A stretch of 64,000 bases of DNA from Intestinibacter bartlettii (GCF_018917435.1 NZ_JAHLOQ010000011.1:1-64000); one strand, 5' to 3'. Positions 46,816 through 57,188 are shown, counted from the first letter of the stretch. Notes: generated by a model from the letters alone, not told the origin. Made by a program: numbers and translations.

Positions 46816-47934
46816 CTATTTTATTGATCCCTTAAATTGAAGTAATTTTACATAAGTTTTTATAGCATCTAGCATTATATCTTCATTAAAATCAAATTTT
46901 AAACTGTGAAGTCCATTAACAAATCCTTTTTCTTCATTTCTAGCACCTTGCATAAAGAAAAGTCCTGGAACTTCTTTTTGATAGTATGAAAAGTCTTCTG
47001 ATATCATAAGTGGTTCTGTCTTTGTTATTTTTTCTTTCCCGACTGCTTCTACAAATTCATTAAATAAATTTTCATCGTTGTTTACTGCTAAATATCCGTC
47101 ATCTATAGTGACATTAATTTTACAGTTGTATGCTACTTCAAACCCTTTTGCAAATTCAAAAAGTCTTCTTTTCATTGTGTCGTAAATTTCCGGATTAAAG
47201 CATCTCATAGTTCCTTCTAACTTAACATTTTCTGCAATTATATTTCTTACAGAACCTGCTGTCATCTTTCCAAATGTAAGAACTGCACCTTCCATTGGAT
47301 TTAAATTTCTAGAAACTATACTTTGAACAGAGTTAACAAAATTAGCCCCTATTACTATTCCATCGATTGTATTTTGTGGGATAGCTCCATGTCCACTTTT
47401 TCCTATTATTTCAACATCTATTTCGCCATTTTGAGCCATTAAATATCCAGCTTTGCAACCTATATATCCCTCTGGAAAATCTGGATGAATGTGAAGTCCA
47501 TAAACTTCATCAACGTTATATTTTTTGAATACACCCGCTTTCATTAGGCGTTCTGCCCCACCTGTGTCTTCTTCTGCTGGTTGGAATACGAATACTATAT
47601 TGTCATTTAAGCTTTCTTTGTTGTCCATTATATATTCCAAAAATCCTAAAAGAATACTCATATGCCCATCATGTCCACATAAATGTTGTGGCCCATCTTC
47701 TGTTGGAAGAGCATCTATATCAGCTCTAAATGCTATTGTTTTTTTAGGATTATTCCCCTTGATTATTCCTACTGTTGCAGTATTTAGCAATATTTCATAC
47801 TCTATACCCAATTTTTCTAAATAATCTCTTATATATCTAGATGTTTTGAACTCTACATGTGAAAGTTCGGCTATTTTATGTAAATTTGTTCTATGTTGTT
47901 TTACTATTTTATCTATATATGATATATCTTTCAT
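46816..47934 (-). CDS. M20 amidohydrolase, possibly N-acetyl-diaminopimelate deacetylase
   Basis: 372 residues, the same M20D family as 36431-37606 but clearly different in sequence. Metal and active-site motifs are FRADIDALPTEDG, LCGHDGHMSILL and PAEEDTGGAERL. Length and GSVRNIIAENVKLEGTMRCF resemble YkuR/DapL, the deacetylase of the N-acetyl branch of lysine synthesis. That branch is indicated nearby by dapH (53172-53879), and no other deacetylase of that route is seen. A general N-acyl amino acid deacylase is the alternative. Confidence 0.85.
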   Translation of the reverse strand: MKDISYIDKIVKQHRTNLHKIAELSHVEFKTSRYIRDYLEKLGIEYEILLNTATVGIIKGNNPKKTIAFRADIDALPTEDGPQHLCGHDGHMSILLGFLEYIMDNKESLNDNIVFVFQPAEEDTGGAERLMKAGVFKKYNVDEVYGLHIHPDFPEGYIGCKAGYLMAQNGEIDVEIIGKSGHGAIPQNTIDGIVIGANFVNSVQSIVSRNLNPMEGAVLTFGKMTAGSVRNIIAENVKLEGTMRCFNPEIYDTMKRRLFEFAKGFEVAYNCKINVTIDDGYLAVNNDENLFNEFVEAVGKEKITKTEPLMISEDFSYYQKEVPGLFFMQGARNEEKGFVNGLHSLKFDFNEDIMLDAIKTYVKLLQFKGSIK

Positions 47935-48095
47935 TAAATTATCCCCCTAAAACCCACTTTTTAAGACCGTAATCTACAGACTATACTGTTTTACCGCGCT
48001 TAAATTTATATTACTTATAAATCTTTTAAATTTTTAGATAATTTTATTATATACATTTTCCATAAATTGTCTACCACTTATTTTGACATAAAAAA

Positions 48096-48132
48096 TGCTA
48101 CATCCATGTTCGCAATGAACACAGATGTAGCA
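48096..48132 (-). terminator. Terminator of the serine dehydratase gene
   Basis: TGCTACATC and GATGTAGCA with an inner GTTC/GAAC helix, followed by TTTTTTA on the minus strand. Confidence 0.9.
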
Positions 48133-48153
48133 ATTATATACATTAATTTTTTA

Positions 48154-49371
48154 TTATTCTTCGTTTCCGTCGAATTCTCCGCTTTCTTCGTATAATAAAG
48201 CTATACCACCTTGCGCAGTTTCTTTGTATTTATCCATCATGTCTCTACCAGTTTCGTCCATTATTTTAACTATTTGGTCGAATTTAACGTGGTGAACACC
48301 ATCAGATAATAATGCATAGTTAGCAGCATCTAACGCTCTTTGTGCTCCCATTGCATTTCTTTCTATACATGGTATTTGAACATATCCGTAAGCTGGGTCA
48401 CAAGTCATACCTAAGTGATGCTCTAAACCTATTTCTGCAGCGTATTCTATTTTTCTAAGAGCTGCACCTTTTATGAATGCTGTAGCAGCAGCTGCCATTG
48501 CACAAGCAACACCAACTTCACCTTGACATCCTACTTCTGCACCTGAAACTGATGCATTTTTCTTAACAGATATACCTATTAAACCTGCTACTGCAAGACC
48601 TTCTTCTATAGCTTCATCATCGAATCCATAGTAGTCTTGTAATGTGAATAATACAGCTGGTAATACACCTGCAGATCCACAAGTTGGAGCAGTAACTATT
48701 TCAAATCCTGATGCATTTTGCTCAGATACAGCTAAAGCGTATGCATATATCATTGAAGAAAGTTCTTTGTTAACTTTGTATTGTCTATAGAAAGTTCTAG
48801 CTCTTCTAGCTAATTTTAATTTTCCTGGAATTATATCAGTAGCTTTTAAACCATCATCTAATGATTTTCTCATAGCTAATCTTATTTCTCTTAAGTAATC
48901 CATTATATCTTCATCGTCGAATTCTTTTACGTAGTCAACGAAGTTTTTGTGGTTTTCTCTACACCATTCTATAATGTCTTCTATGTTGTCGTGTGGGTAA
49001 ACACTTGCAGATGATTGTCCTCTTTTACCTTCTTCAGCTAAAGAACCTCCACCTACTGAGAATACAGTCCACTCGTCCATTTCGTTTCCTGCTTCATCTA
49101 AAGCAACTAATTTCATACCGTTAGTGTGGAACTCTTTTACTACTTCTGGTTCCCAAACTATTTCTACTTTTTTAGGTTCTAAAGTTTTTATGATTATATA
49201 ATCAGTTAAGTGTCCTTTTCCTGTAGCTGCTAAACTTCCGTATAAGTGTGCTCTGAAACTTGCTGCGTTAGGGTTTTTTTCGTTAAATATTCTTGCCGCT
49301 CTTTGTGGTCCCATAGTGTGTGAACTTGATGGTCCAGGACCTATTTTATAAAGCTCTTTTAATGATTCCAT
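48154..49371 (-). CDS. sdaA: L-serine dehydratase, single-chain Fe-S type
   Basis: 405 residues with the beta domain fused before the alpha domain. The N-terminal GPGPSSSHTMGP (11-22) binds substrate. The C-terminal half has TAPTCGSAGVLPAVL and CQGEVGVACAMAAAA, whose cysteines bind the [4Fe-4S] cluster, along with LEHHLGMTCDPAYGYVQIPCIERN. It converts L-serine to pyruvate and ammonia, a fermentation step in clostridia. Confidence 0.93.
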   Translation of the reverse strand: MESLKELYKIGPGPSSSHTMGPQRAARIFNEKNPNAASFRAHLYGSLAATGKGHLTDYIIIKTLEPKKVEIVWEPEVVKEFHTNGMKLVALDEAGNEMDEWTVFSVGGGSLAEEGKRGQSSASVYPHDNIEDIIEWCRENHKNFVDYVKEFDDEDIMDYLREIRLAMRKSLDDGLKATDIIPGKLKLARRARTFYRQYKVNKELSSMIYAYALAVSEQNASGFEIVTAPTCGSAGVLPAVLFTLQDYYGFDDEAIEEGLAVAGLIGISVKKNASVSGAEVGCQGEVGVACAMAAAATAFIKGAALRKIEYAAEIGLEHHLGMTCDPAYGYVQIPCIERNAMGAQRALDAANYALLSDGVHHVKFDQIVKIMDETGRDMMDKYKETAQGGIALLYEESGEFDGNEE

Positions 49372-49389
49372 TAAATTATCCTCCTAATA

Positions 49390-49880
49390 AAAAATTAATT
49401 TTTGTGTATATTAAATATTAATAATTTCTGATATTCATATTTGTTTATATTGTTGTGATAATTTCCTTTTCCGCTTTCGCCAAATTAATCACACATCAGA
49501 AAATCATTATTCCAAACATTTTCCCAAGGCATATTTTTACACTAAATTTTCCAGAAAATAAATTTAAGCATTATTATAAATATAATAAATGCTTTACCTT
49601 TTCCCGTCCCGTATAAAAAACCTTATACATATGATTATACATTTTTCTACAAATAAATCTATAGATATTAGCAATTTCTAAAAACTTACTGTACTGGTAA
49701 ATTTTATAAACCAATATTTTATATTTACTTTATTATTTTAACCCATTTAAGTATTTTTTGATACATTTTTCATTATTTTTTAAATTTTTAAATTTTTTAC
49801 AACAATTCAGTTGCTTTTTCCATAATTTTGTAATAACATTAATTCATAACAACTTATTAAAAAATCAACGAACAAACAAC
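49390..49880. other. Intergenic region before the lysine riboswitch
   Basis: About 490 AT-rich bases between divergent genes. It must hold the serine dehydratase and dap operon promoters, but I find no clear -35/-10 pair. No reading frame or RNA family is recognised here. Confidence 0.4.
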
Positions 49881-49882
49881 TA

Positions 49883-50040
49883 ACCTAAGTAGAGGCGCAA
49901 TGATTATCAGTAAGTAATAGGAGCTGGCGAGTGTGGATTATTACTGAAAGGATGATTTGCCGAAGTTTATATCTTGGCAAAGATATATGCTGGGGTCATG
50001 CATAAGATGCATGGGACTGTCACTTATCTAAGTGGGGGGC
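49883..50040 (+). ncRNA. Lysine riboswitch (L box)
   Basis: Conserved blocks of the L box occur in order: AGTAGAGGCGCAA, AGTAAGTAATAGGAG, GGATGATTTGCCGAAGT, GCTGGGGTCATG and GGGACTGTCACTTA. It lies upstream of the asd-dapA-dapB-dapH lysine operon, and an intrinsic terminator follows at 50068-50098, so control is by premature termination when lysine is abundant. Confidence 0.95.
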
Positions 50041-50067
50041 TACAGGTTTACTTTGATTTATGTTAGC

Positions 50068-50098
50068 AACGTACAAAGTATTCCTTTGTACGTTTTTT
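50068..50098 (+). terminator. Riboswitch-controlled terminator before asd
   Basis: ACGTACAAAG (50069-50078) and CTTTGTACGT (50084-50093), followed by T6. It is the expression platform of the lysine riboswitch. Confidence 0.9.
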
Positions 50099-50222
50099 AA
50101 TATCTAAATCTACTTTTACAGTATCCTTTGGAATATATAACCTCCCCTTATTTTATATCTCTATTTAGGATAGTAATCATAATCAGATACGAACTACAAT
50201 AAATTACACGAGGTGATATAAA

Positions 50223-51227
50223 ATGAAAAAAGTTAACGTAGCCGTAGTTGGTGCTACTGGTATGGTAGGTAGAACTTTCTTAAAAGTTCTTGAAGAAAGA
50301 CAATTTCCAATAGAAAATATATACTTTTTCTCTTCAAAAAAATCTGCAGGTTCAACAATAACTTTCGCAGGAAAAGATTACGTAGTTGAAGAATTAACTG
50401 AAACTGCTTTTGATGGGAAAGATATTCAAATAGCATTATTCTCTGCTGGTGGAGCTACTAGTGAAAAATTTGCTCCAATAGCTGCTTCAAAAGGTATAAC
50501 AGTTGTAGACAACTCAGCTCAATGGAGAATGGATCCTGATGTTCCACTTATAGTACCAGAAGTTAACCCAGAGGCTGTAAAAGAAATCAAAAAAGGTATA
50601 ATAGCTAACCCTAACTGCTCTACTATACAAGCTATGGTTCCACTTAAACCTTTATATGAAAAATACGGTTTAAAAAGAATAGTATTCTCTACTTATCAAG
50701 CTGTTTCTGGATCAGGTGTTAGGGGTGTTAAAGACTTAGAAGACGGAATTGCTGGAAAACCAAATCAATTCTATCCTCATCCAATAGCTTATAACTGTTT
50801 ACCACATATAGATGTATTTATGGATAATGGTTATACAAAAGAAGAAATGAAAATGATAAATGAAACTAAAAAAATATTCAACGATGATAGCATAAAAGTT
50901 ACTGCTACTACTGTTAGGGTTCCAGTTAGAGGTGCTCACAGTGAATCAATAAACGTTGAATTCAACAAACCATTTGAACTTGAAGATGTTGTTGAAGCAA
51001 TCAAAAATGCTGAAGGTGTTGTATTAGTTGACAATCCAGCTAAAGATGAATACCCTCTTGCTGTAGATGCTGAAGGACATGACGAAGTTTTCGTTGGTAG
51101 AATAAGAAGAGACTTCAGTGTTGATAATGGAATCAACTTATGGGTAGTTGCTGACAATATAAGAAAAGGTGCTGCTACAAATGCAGTACAAATCGCTGAA
51201 TTATTAGTAAAAAATGATTTAGTTTAA
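50223..51227 (+). CDS. asd: Aspartate-semialdehyde dehydrogenase
   Basis: 334 residues. NADP-binding GATGMVGRTFL at the N-terminus, the catalytic Cys in NPNCSTIQA (about 129) and RVPVRGAHSESI near the C-terminal substrate site are conserved. It reduces aspartyl phosphate to the semialdehyde, the entry to lysine synthesis. First gene after the lysine riboswitch. Confidence 0.96.
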   Translation: MKKVNVAVVGATGMVGRTFLKVLEERQFPIENIYFFSSKKSAGSTITFAGKDYVVEELTETAFDGKDIQIALFSAGGATSEKFAPIAASKGITVVDNSAQWRMDPDVPLIVPEVNPEAVKEIKKGIIANPNCSTIQAMVPLKPLYEKYGLKRIVFSTYQAVSGSGVRGVKDLEDGIAGKPNQFYPHPIAYNCLPHIDVFMDNGYTKEEMKMINETKKIFNDDSIKVTATTVRVPVRGAHSESINVEFNKPFELEDVVEAIKNAEGVVLVDNPAKDEYPLAVDAEGHDEVFVGRIRRDFSVDNGINLWVVADNIRKGAATNAVQIAELLVKNDLV

Positions 51228-51330
51228 TCTGACAGAATAATTTATTAGACATAATATCGAATATTGATTTAAAAACAATTTTTAAAAAATGATTATAGTA
51301 TAATGAATATATAAAAAAGGGGAGATATAT

Positions 51331-52242
51331 ATGATATTTACAGGTTCTGCAGTTGCATTAGTTACACCATTTAATGAAGATAACACACCAAATTTTGAAA
51401 AAATTAAAGAGTTAGTTGAATACCACATTGCTAACGGAACAGATGCTATAGTTGCTACTGGTACTACAGGGGAAGCTAGTACTATGACTGACGAAGAACA
51501 ACTAGAAGTTATCAAATGTATCGTTGATACAGTAAATAAAAGAATACCAGTTATAGCTGGTGCTAGTACAAATGATACTAGACACTCTATCAGTTTAGCT
51601 AGAGGCGCTCAAGATATGGGGGCTGATGCTTTATTAATAATCACTCCATATTACAACAAAGCTAATAGAACTGGTCTAAAAGCTCACTTCAAAACAATAG
51701 CTGATGCTGTTGATTTACCAATAATCTTATACAACGTTCCTTCTAGAACAGGAGTTAATATAGCTCCAGATTTAGTTGCTGAATTAGCTAACGAATGTGA
51801 AAACATAGTTGCTATAAAAGAAGCTAGTGGTGATATAGCTCAAGTTGCTGAAGTTGCTAGATTAGTTCCAGATGATTTTGCTATTTACTCTGGAAATGAT
51901 GATTCTATTACTCCATTATTATCATTAGGTGGTAGCGGCGTTATATCTGTTTTAGCTAATGTTTGTCCACAACAAACTCATGACCTAGTTGCTAAATTCT
52001 TAGATGGTGATGTAAAAGGATCTTGCAAAATACAATTAGAATTAAAAGCTCTTATAGATGCTTTATTCATAGAAGTAAACCCAGTTCCTGTTAAAACTGC
52101 ACTAAATTTATTAGGATTTGAAATTGGTCACTTAAGATTACCTCTTGGTGAAATGAATCCTAAAAACTTAGAAGTATTAAAACAAGAATTAATCAATGCT
52201 GGACTTGATGTAAAGCAAGTTGCTGAACTTGAAGTAAAATAG
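51331..52242 (+). CDS. dapA: 4-Hydroxy-tetrahydrodipicolinate synthase
   Basis: 303 residues, a class I aldolase-fold enzyme. Signature GTTGEASTMTDEE (about 44), the Tyr in YNVPSRTG (about 133) and the Schiff-base Lys in VAIKEASGD (about 162) are present. Condenses pyruvate with aspartate semialdehyde. AAGGGGAGAT precedes the ATG. Confidence 0.97.
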   Translation: MIFTGSAVALVTPFNEDNTPNFEKIKELVEYHIANGTDAIVATGTTGEASTMTDEEQLEVIKCIVDTVNKRIPVIAGASTNDTRHSISLARGAQDMGADALLIITPYYNKANRTGLKAHFKTIADAVDLPIILYNVPSRTGVNIAPDLVAELANECENIVAIKEASGDIAQVAEVARLVPDDFAIYSGNDDSITPLLSLGGSGVISVLANVCPQQTHDLVAKFLDGDVKGSCKIQLELKALIDALFIEVNPVPVKTALNLLGFEIGHLRLPLGEMNPKNLEVLKQELINAGLDVKQVAELEVK

Positions 52243-52326
52243 ATCGAAAGCTTAATTTAAACAGGGAAGAATCTAAATATGATTCTTCCCTTAAATAAAT
52301 CAAACTTAAAATTAGGGGGTATAACA

Positions 52327-53073
52327 TTGAAAGTTATAATAAATGGATACAGCGGAACAATGGGCAAAGTATTGACAAACTGCGTACTAGACGATGAAGA
52401 ATTAGAACTTGTTGCCGGTGTTAGTCCAAAACACCACGATGTTAATGATAAATTTAACACTTACTCAAGTTTTGCCGAAGTAAAAGAAGATGCAGATGTG
52501 GTTATAGACTTCTCTAACCCACTTGCTCTAGACGGCATATTAGAATATTGCCTAAATACTAAAACTCCTGTAGTCCTTGCTACTACTGGATATAATGATG
52601 AAGAAATGGAAAAAATACACGAAGCTGCTAAACAAATTCCTGTATTTTTATCATTCAATATGTCATTAGGTGTAAATATCCTACTTAAATTAGTAAAAGA
52701 AGCCGCTAAAAACTTAAACGGTTTTGATATAGAAATAATTGAAAAACACCACAATAAAAAGGTCGACTCTCCTAGTGGTACAGCTGTAATGATTGCAAAT
52801 GCTGTTAAAGAAGTCAGAGAACAATCTGAATTTATCTATGGTAGACATGGTCGTACAGGAAAGAGACAACAAAACGAAGTCGGTATACATGCAGTAAGAG
52901 GTGGAACTATAGTCGGTGAACATAGCGCTATCTTTGCTGGAAACGATGAAATATTAGAAATAAACCACTCAGCTCGCTCTAAAAATGTATTTGCTGAAGG
53001 GGCTATAGCTGCAGCAAAATATTTAGTAAATCAAGAACCTGGCTTCTACAATATGGATAATATGTTAGGTTAA
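52327..53073 (+). CDS. dapB: 4-Hydroxy-tetrahydrodipicolinate reductase
   Basis: 248 residues starting at TTG 52327 (LKVIINGYSGTMGK). AGGGGGT lies 6 bases before it and the protein start then matches the family's usual N-terminal nucleotide loop; an ATG 16 codons upstream has no ribosome site. The reductase motif IIEKHHNKKVDSPSGTA (about 138) has the catalytic His and Lys. Gives tetrahydrodipicolinate. Confidence 0.95.
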   Translation: MKVIINGYSGTMGKVLTNCVLDDEELELVAGVSPKHHDVNDKFNTYSSFAEVKEDADVVIDFSNPLALDGILEYCLNTKTPVVLATTGYNDEEMEKIHEAAKQIPVFLSFNMSLGVNILLKLVKEAAKNLNGFDIEIIEKHHNKKVDSPSGTAVMIANAVKEVREQSEFIYGRHGRTGKRQQNEVGIHAVRGGTIVGEHSAIFAGNDEILEINHSARSKNVFAEGAIAAAKYLVNQEPGFYNMDNMLG

Positions 53074-53171
53074 ACTTATTTTTAATGATTCTATAAAAAT
53101 AAAAATTCTATCACTGTAGATGCATTTTATAGCTCTACAAATAAATATATAAAGTTTTAAAGGAGATTGAA

Positions 53172-53879
53172 ATGTTAGATTTAAATGATGCTTATGCAAT
53201 TGCAAAATTTATAAAAGATGCTGAAAAACAAACACCAGTTAAAGTTTATGTTTCTACTACTGCTGAAATGGCTAAGGTAGAAAACTTCAAAGTTTTCGGA
53301 AACAACGGTGAATATACTTTAATAGGGGACTACAAAACTATAATGGATGCTATAGCTCCTATAAAAGATCAAATAACTGATATGTATGTTGAAAATTCAG
53401 CTAGAAACTCTGCTATACCAATGATAGATATGTTAGGTATAGATGCTAGAATAGAACCAGGTGCTATAATAAGAGACATGGTTACTATAGAAAAAAATGC
53501 TGTTGTAATGATGGGTGCCGTTATAAATATCGGTGCTGTTATAGGCGAAGGAACTATGGTAGATATGAATGCTGTTGTTGGTGCTAGAGGAACATTAGGT
53601 AAAAATGTTCACTTAGGAGCAGGTTCAGTCGTTGCAGGTGTTCTTGAACCACCTTCTGCAACACCAGTTATAGTTGAAGATGACGTTGTTATCGGTGCTA
53701 ACTGCGTAATATTAGAAGGCGTAAGAATCGGTAAAGGCGCTGTTGTTGCTGCTGGTTCTGTTGTTACAAAAGACGTTGAACCAGGTGCTGTTGTTGCCGG
53801 CTCACCAGCAAAAGTAGTTAAAATGAAAGATGAAAAAACTGCTGGTAAAACTCAATTAATGGATGATTTAAGAGGATAA
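53172..53879 (+). CDS. dapH: Tetrahydrodipicolinate N-acetyltransferase
   Basis: 235 residues. An N-terminal alpha/beta part (1-85) precedes a left-handed beta-helix with hexapeptide repeats ([29 protein letters not shown] and onward, about 115-215). It adds an acetyl group to tetrahydrodipicolinate, committing lysine synthesis to the acetyl branch. Last gene of the operon. Confidence 0.94.
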   Translation: MLDLNDAYAIAKFIKDAEKQTPVKVYVSTTAEMAKVENFKVFGNNGEYTLIGDYKTIMDAIAPIKDQITDMYVENSARNSAIPMIDMLGIDARIEPGAIIRDMVTIEKNAVVMMGAVINIGAVIGEGTMVDMNAVVGARGTLGKNVHLGAGSVVAGVLEPPSATPVIVEDDVVIGANCVILEGVRIGKGAVVAAGSVVTKDVEPGAVVAGSPAKVVKMKDEKTAGKTQLMDDLRG

Positions 53880-53889
53880 TAAAATAATC

Positions 53890-53931
53890 AAAAAGGAGTA
53901 TCGAAATCAATTTACTTTCGATACTCCTTTT
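53890..53931. terminator. Bidirectional terminator between dapH and kdgK
   Basis: AAAAGGAGTATCGAAA ... TTTCGATACTCCTTTT perfect 16-bp stem; serves both converging operons. Confidence 0.93.
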
Positions 53932-53933
53932 AA

Positions 53934-54938
53934 TTATCTAGCTATTTTCCCAACGCCTTCATACATTAGTTTTTCAACATCACTAAGCTCTACTAAATTA
54001 GCATCACCTAGGATACTGTGTTTTAATGCAGATGCACATGTTGCAAATTCACAAACATATTTAGGATCTTTATTGTTTATTATAGAATAGATTATACCAG
54101 CACTTAATGCATCTCCTCCACCTACTCTGTCAACTATACTATCTATATTTATTTTGTTAGATAAGTATAATATTCCGTTAGTGTAGTAATTACATTGTAA
54201 TTTATTTACTGAAGAAGATTCTATATCTCTATGTGATGAGAATATATGCTTAATATTTGGATAAGTCTTTGATATCTCATCATAATAATATTTTAATTTT
54301 TCGTGCTTATCTTCTAATTCACAGTTCATAAGTAATATATTTTCAGCGTCTAATATACCTGCTGATAATATGTCTACATATGGTAGGACTTTTAAAGTTG
54401 CTTCTCTAGCTTCTTCTAAAGACCAAAGTTTTGCTCTGTAATTTGAGTCATAACTCACCATTATGTTATGCTCTTTACAGTATTCTAACATTTGCATTAA
54501 TAACTCTCTTAGGTCATTTGAAAGTGCTAATGTTATACCAGAGAAATGGAATACATCTACATCTTCTAAAGCTTTTGCTATGTCAAAATCTCCAACTTTC
54601 ATATTACAGAAAGCTGAGTTATCTCTATCATATATTACTTTAGATGATCTTATTCCGCTTCCGACTTGAAGATAATATATACCAGTTCTATGATTTCCTA
54701 AAGTTACAAAATTAGTATCTATATCGTAACTTCTAAGGTATCTAAGTATACTTTTACCGATATCATCATTTGAAACAGAAGTTATCATTTTTGTATCTAT
54801 TCCAAAATGTGATAGAGAAATAAGCACATTTGCTTCTCCCCCACCGTAATTTACATTAAAGCTATCACTTTGTAAAATCATCTTTCCTACATCTGTAGAA
54901 AGTCTAAGCATTATTTCCCCGAAACCAGCAACTTTCAT
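53934..54938 (-). CDS. kdgK: 2-Keto-3-deoxygluconate kinase (PfkB family)
   Basis: 334 residues. PfkB signatures are the N-terminal GEIMLRLS, the GGGEANVLISLSHFG motif and the C-terminal DRVGGGDALSAGIIYS anion hole with the catalytic Asp. Start ATG 54938 lies one base after the kdgA stop codon, with GAGG upstream; a 15-codon extension inside kdgA is not supported. Phosphorylates KDG to KDPG in the uronate pathway. Confidence 0.93.
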   Translation of the reverse strand: MKVAGFGEIMLRLSTDVGKMILQSDSFNVNYGGGEANVLISLSHFGIDTKMITSVSNDDIGKSILRYLRSYDIDTNFVTLGNHRTGIYYLQVGSGIRSSKVIYDRDNSAFCNMKVGDFDIAKALEDVDVFHFSGITLALSNDLRELLMQMLEYCKEHNIMVSYDSNYRAKLWSLEEAREATLKVLPYVDILSAGILDAENILLMNCELEDKHEKLKYYYDEISKTYPNIKHIFSSHRDIESSSVNKLQCNYYTNGILYLSNKINIDSIVDRVGGGDALSAGIIYSIINNKDPKYVCEFATCASALKHSILGDANLVELSDVEKLMYEGVGKIAR

Positions 54939-54939
54939 A

Positions 54940-55587
54940 TTAGCAACCTCTAGCTTCGTGTAATTTAGCCATGTATTGTTCACATATAGTAGTTATTTCG
55001 TCGAATTTACCTTCTTCTCCAAGTTTGTTTAATTCTCCACCTATACCTACTGCGTCAACACCAGCTTTTATCCAAGAATCTAAGTTATCTATATTAACTC
55101 CACCAGTTACCATTATGTTAGCATATGGAAGTGGCCCTTTTATAGCTTTTACATATCCTTGTCCAAATGCACTACCTGGGAATAATTTTACGAAATCAAC
55201 ACCAGCTTCATGAGCAGCTATTATTTCGTTTATAGTCATTATACCTGGTAAGTATGGAACTTTATATCTGTTACATATTTTTGCAGTTTCTAAATCGAAA
55301 GCTGGTGATACTATGTATTTTGCTCCAGCTAACATAGCAGCTCTAGCAGTTTCAGCATCTAAAACTGTTCCAGCTCCTATTACTACATCATCTTGTCCTT
55401 CATATATTTCGCTTAATTCTTTTATTATATCGTTAGCAAATTTGTTTGTATAAGTTACTTCTAAAGCTTTAACTCCACCTTTAACGCAAGCTTTTGATAT
55501 TTCAACACCAACTTCTTTAGAGTTTCCACGAACTACTGCTACTACACCACATTCTTTTAATGCTCTTAATGTATTTATTTTTATCAT
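54940..55587 (-). CDS. kdgA: KDPG/KHG aldolase
   Basis: 215 residues, class I aldolase. Catalytic Glu in LEVTYTN, the Schiff-base Lys in DFVKLFPGSAFG (about 132) and the phosphate loop TGGVNIDN are present. Splits 2-keto-3-deoxy-6-phosphogluconate into pyruvate and glyceraldehyde-3-phosphate. Immediately followed by kdgK. Confidence 0.95.
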   Translation of the reverse strand: MIKINTLRALKECGVVAVVRGNSKEVGVEISKACVKGGVKALEVTYTNKFANDIIKELSEIYEGQDDVVIGAGTVLDAETARAAMLAGAKYIVSPAFDLETAKICNRYKVPYLPGIMTINEIIAAHEAGVDFVKLFPGSAFGQGYVKAIKGPLPYANIMVTGGVNIDNLDSWIKAGVDAVGIGGELNKLGEEGKFDEITTICEQYMAKLHEARGC

Positions 55588-55625
55588 TGTTATTCTCCCT
55601 TGGTTTGTAATTTAAATATAAGATA

Positions 55626-55652
55626 TGTCCGCCATCTTATTTGATGGCGACA
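55626..55652 (-). other. Hairpin between uxaC and kdgA
   Basis: TGTCCGCCATC and GATGGCGACA form a stem with a six-base loop. No clear T-run, so a processing or stability element is likelier than a terminator. Confidence 0.55.
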
Positions 55653-55708
55653 CATTTAATTTTTAAACTTAAAATTTTTATTTTAATATTAAACTGACAA
55701 TTCTTAGA

Positions 55709-57103
55709 TTAAAATCCGAAATAATTTAATGCATTGTCATGAGATATATTTTTTATCATTCTTTCTAGAACTTTATCGTCGTTTGGATATTCTCCGTTAG
55801 CTACCCATCCTCCGATTAATTCACACATGATTCTTCTGAAGTACTCATGTCTAGTGTATGATAAGAAACTTCTTGAGTCAGTTAACATACCTATGAAGTT
55901 TCCTAATAGACCTAAGTTTCCTAAAGAAGTCATTTGCTCTATCATTCCAGTTTTGTGATCGTTGAACCACCAAGCAGAACCTTGTTGTATTTTTCCACAA
56001 ACACCAGCTTCTTGGAAGCATCCTATTAATGTTCCTATAGCAGCATTATCAACTGGGTTTAAGCTGTATAAGATAGTTTTTGGTAATTTGTCTTCTTTGT
56101 TTAATGCATCTAGGTAAGAAGCTAATTGGTCGATTGATACTCTGTTGTATATACCATCAAATCCAGTATCTACACCTAATTTGTTAAACATTTTTGTGTT
56201 GTTATCTCTAGTAACACCAAAGTGTAATTGCATAGCCCATCCTAAACGGCTATATTCAGCACCGCAGTATAACATACAAGCAGTTTTGAATTGTAATTCT
56301 TCAGTTTCTGTTAAAGTTTCTCCAGCAAGACGTTTTTTAAGTATAGCATCTACTGTAGCTTCATCAGCTTCTACATAAGGTATATATAATAAACCGTGGT
56401 CACTTACTTTACACCCTACTTCGTTGAAGAATTCTATACGATTAGTTATAGCTTGTTTCCAAGTATCAAAAGAGTTTACTTCGATTCCACTTACTTCTGA
56501 TAATTTTGCTATATAATCAACGAAATCAACTTTTTCTATAGCTATAGCTTTGTCAGGTCTCCAAGTTGGAAGAACTTTTATATCGAAAGTTTCATCTTCT
56601 TTTATAGCTATGTGCCATTTTAAATCATCTATTGGATCATCTGTAGTGCAGATTAATTCAACATTAGAATCTTTCATTATGCTTCTAGCTGACATAGTTT
56701 TTAATTTTTCATTACATATATTCCAAACTTCTTCTGCAGTCTCCCCATTTAGAGCTCCATAATATCCGAAGTATCTTTGTAATTCTAAGTGACTCCAGTG
56801 ATAAAGAGGATTTCCGATTGCTTTTTCTAAAGTTTCAGCCCATTTTTGGAACTTTTCTCTATCTGTAGCATCTCCAGTTATGTATTTTTCCTCAACACCA
56901 TTTGAACGCATTTGTCTCCATTTATAGTGATCTCCACCTAACCACACTTGAGTTATGTTTTCGAATTTTTTATCTTCTGCTATCTCTTGTGGGTTTATGT
57001 GGCAGTGATAATCTATTATTGGCATAGTGCTTGAATAGTCATGGTATAGTTTTTTAGATATTTCATTTGATAAAAGAAAATCTTTGTCCATAAAGTTTTT
57101 CAT
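55709..57103 (-). CDS. uxaC: Glucuronate isomerase
   Basis: 464 residues, normal length. The metal-binding DYHCHINP near residue 32 and WSHLELQRYFG are family hallmarks, together with the C-terminal DSRSFLSYTRHEYFRR. Converts D-glucuronate to D-fructuronate (or galacturonate to tagaturonate). AGGAGAT precedes the ATG at 57103. Confidence 0.96.
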   Translation of the reverse strand: MKNFMDKDFLLSNEISKKLYHDYSSTMPIIDYHCHINPQEIAEDKKFENITQVWLGGDHYKWRQMRSNGVEEKYITGDATDREKFQKWAETLEKAIGNPLYHWSHLELQRYFGYYGALNGETAEEVWNICNEKLKTMSARSIMKDSNVELICTTDDPIDDLKWHIAIKEDETFDIKVLPTWRPDKAIAIEKVDFVDYIAKLSEVSGIEVNSFDTWKQAITNRIEFFNEVGCKVSDHGLLYIPYVEADEATVDAILKKRLAGETLTETEELQFKTACMLYCGAEYSRLGWAMQLHFGVTRDNNTKMFNKLGVDTGFDGIYNRVSIDQLASYLDALNKEDKLPKTILYSLNPVDNAAIGTLIGCFQEAGVCGKIQQGSAWWFNDHKTGMIEQMTSLGNLGLLGNFIGMLTDSRSFLSYTRHEYFRRIMCELIGGWVANGEYPNDDKVLERMIKNISHDNALNYFGF

Positions 57104-57188
57104 ATTATATCTCCTCTAACTGTAATATATATTTCCATTAATATTTTTAAATGTTTTACTTTATACTTTATTTTAATAGCTTCTTAAA

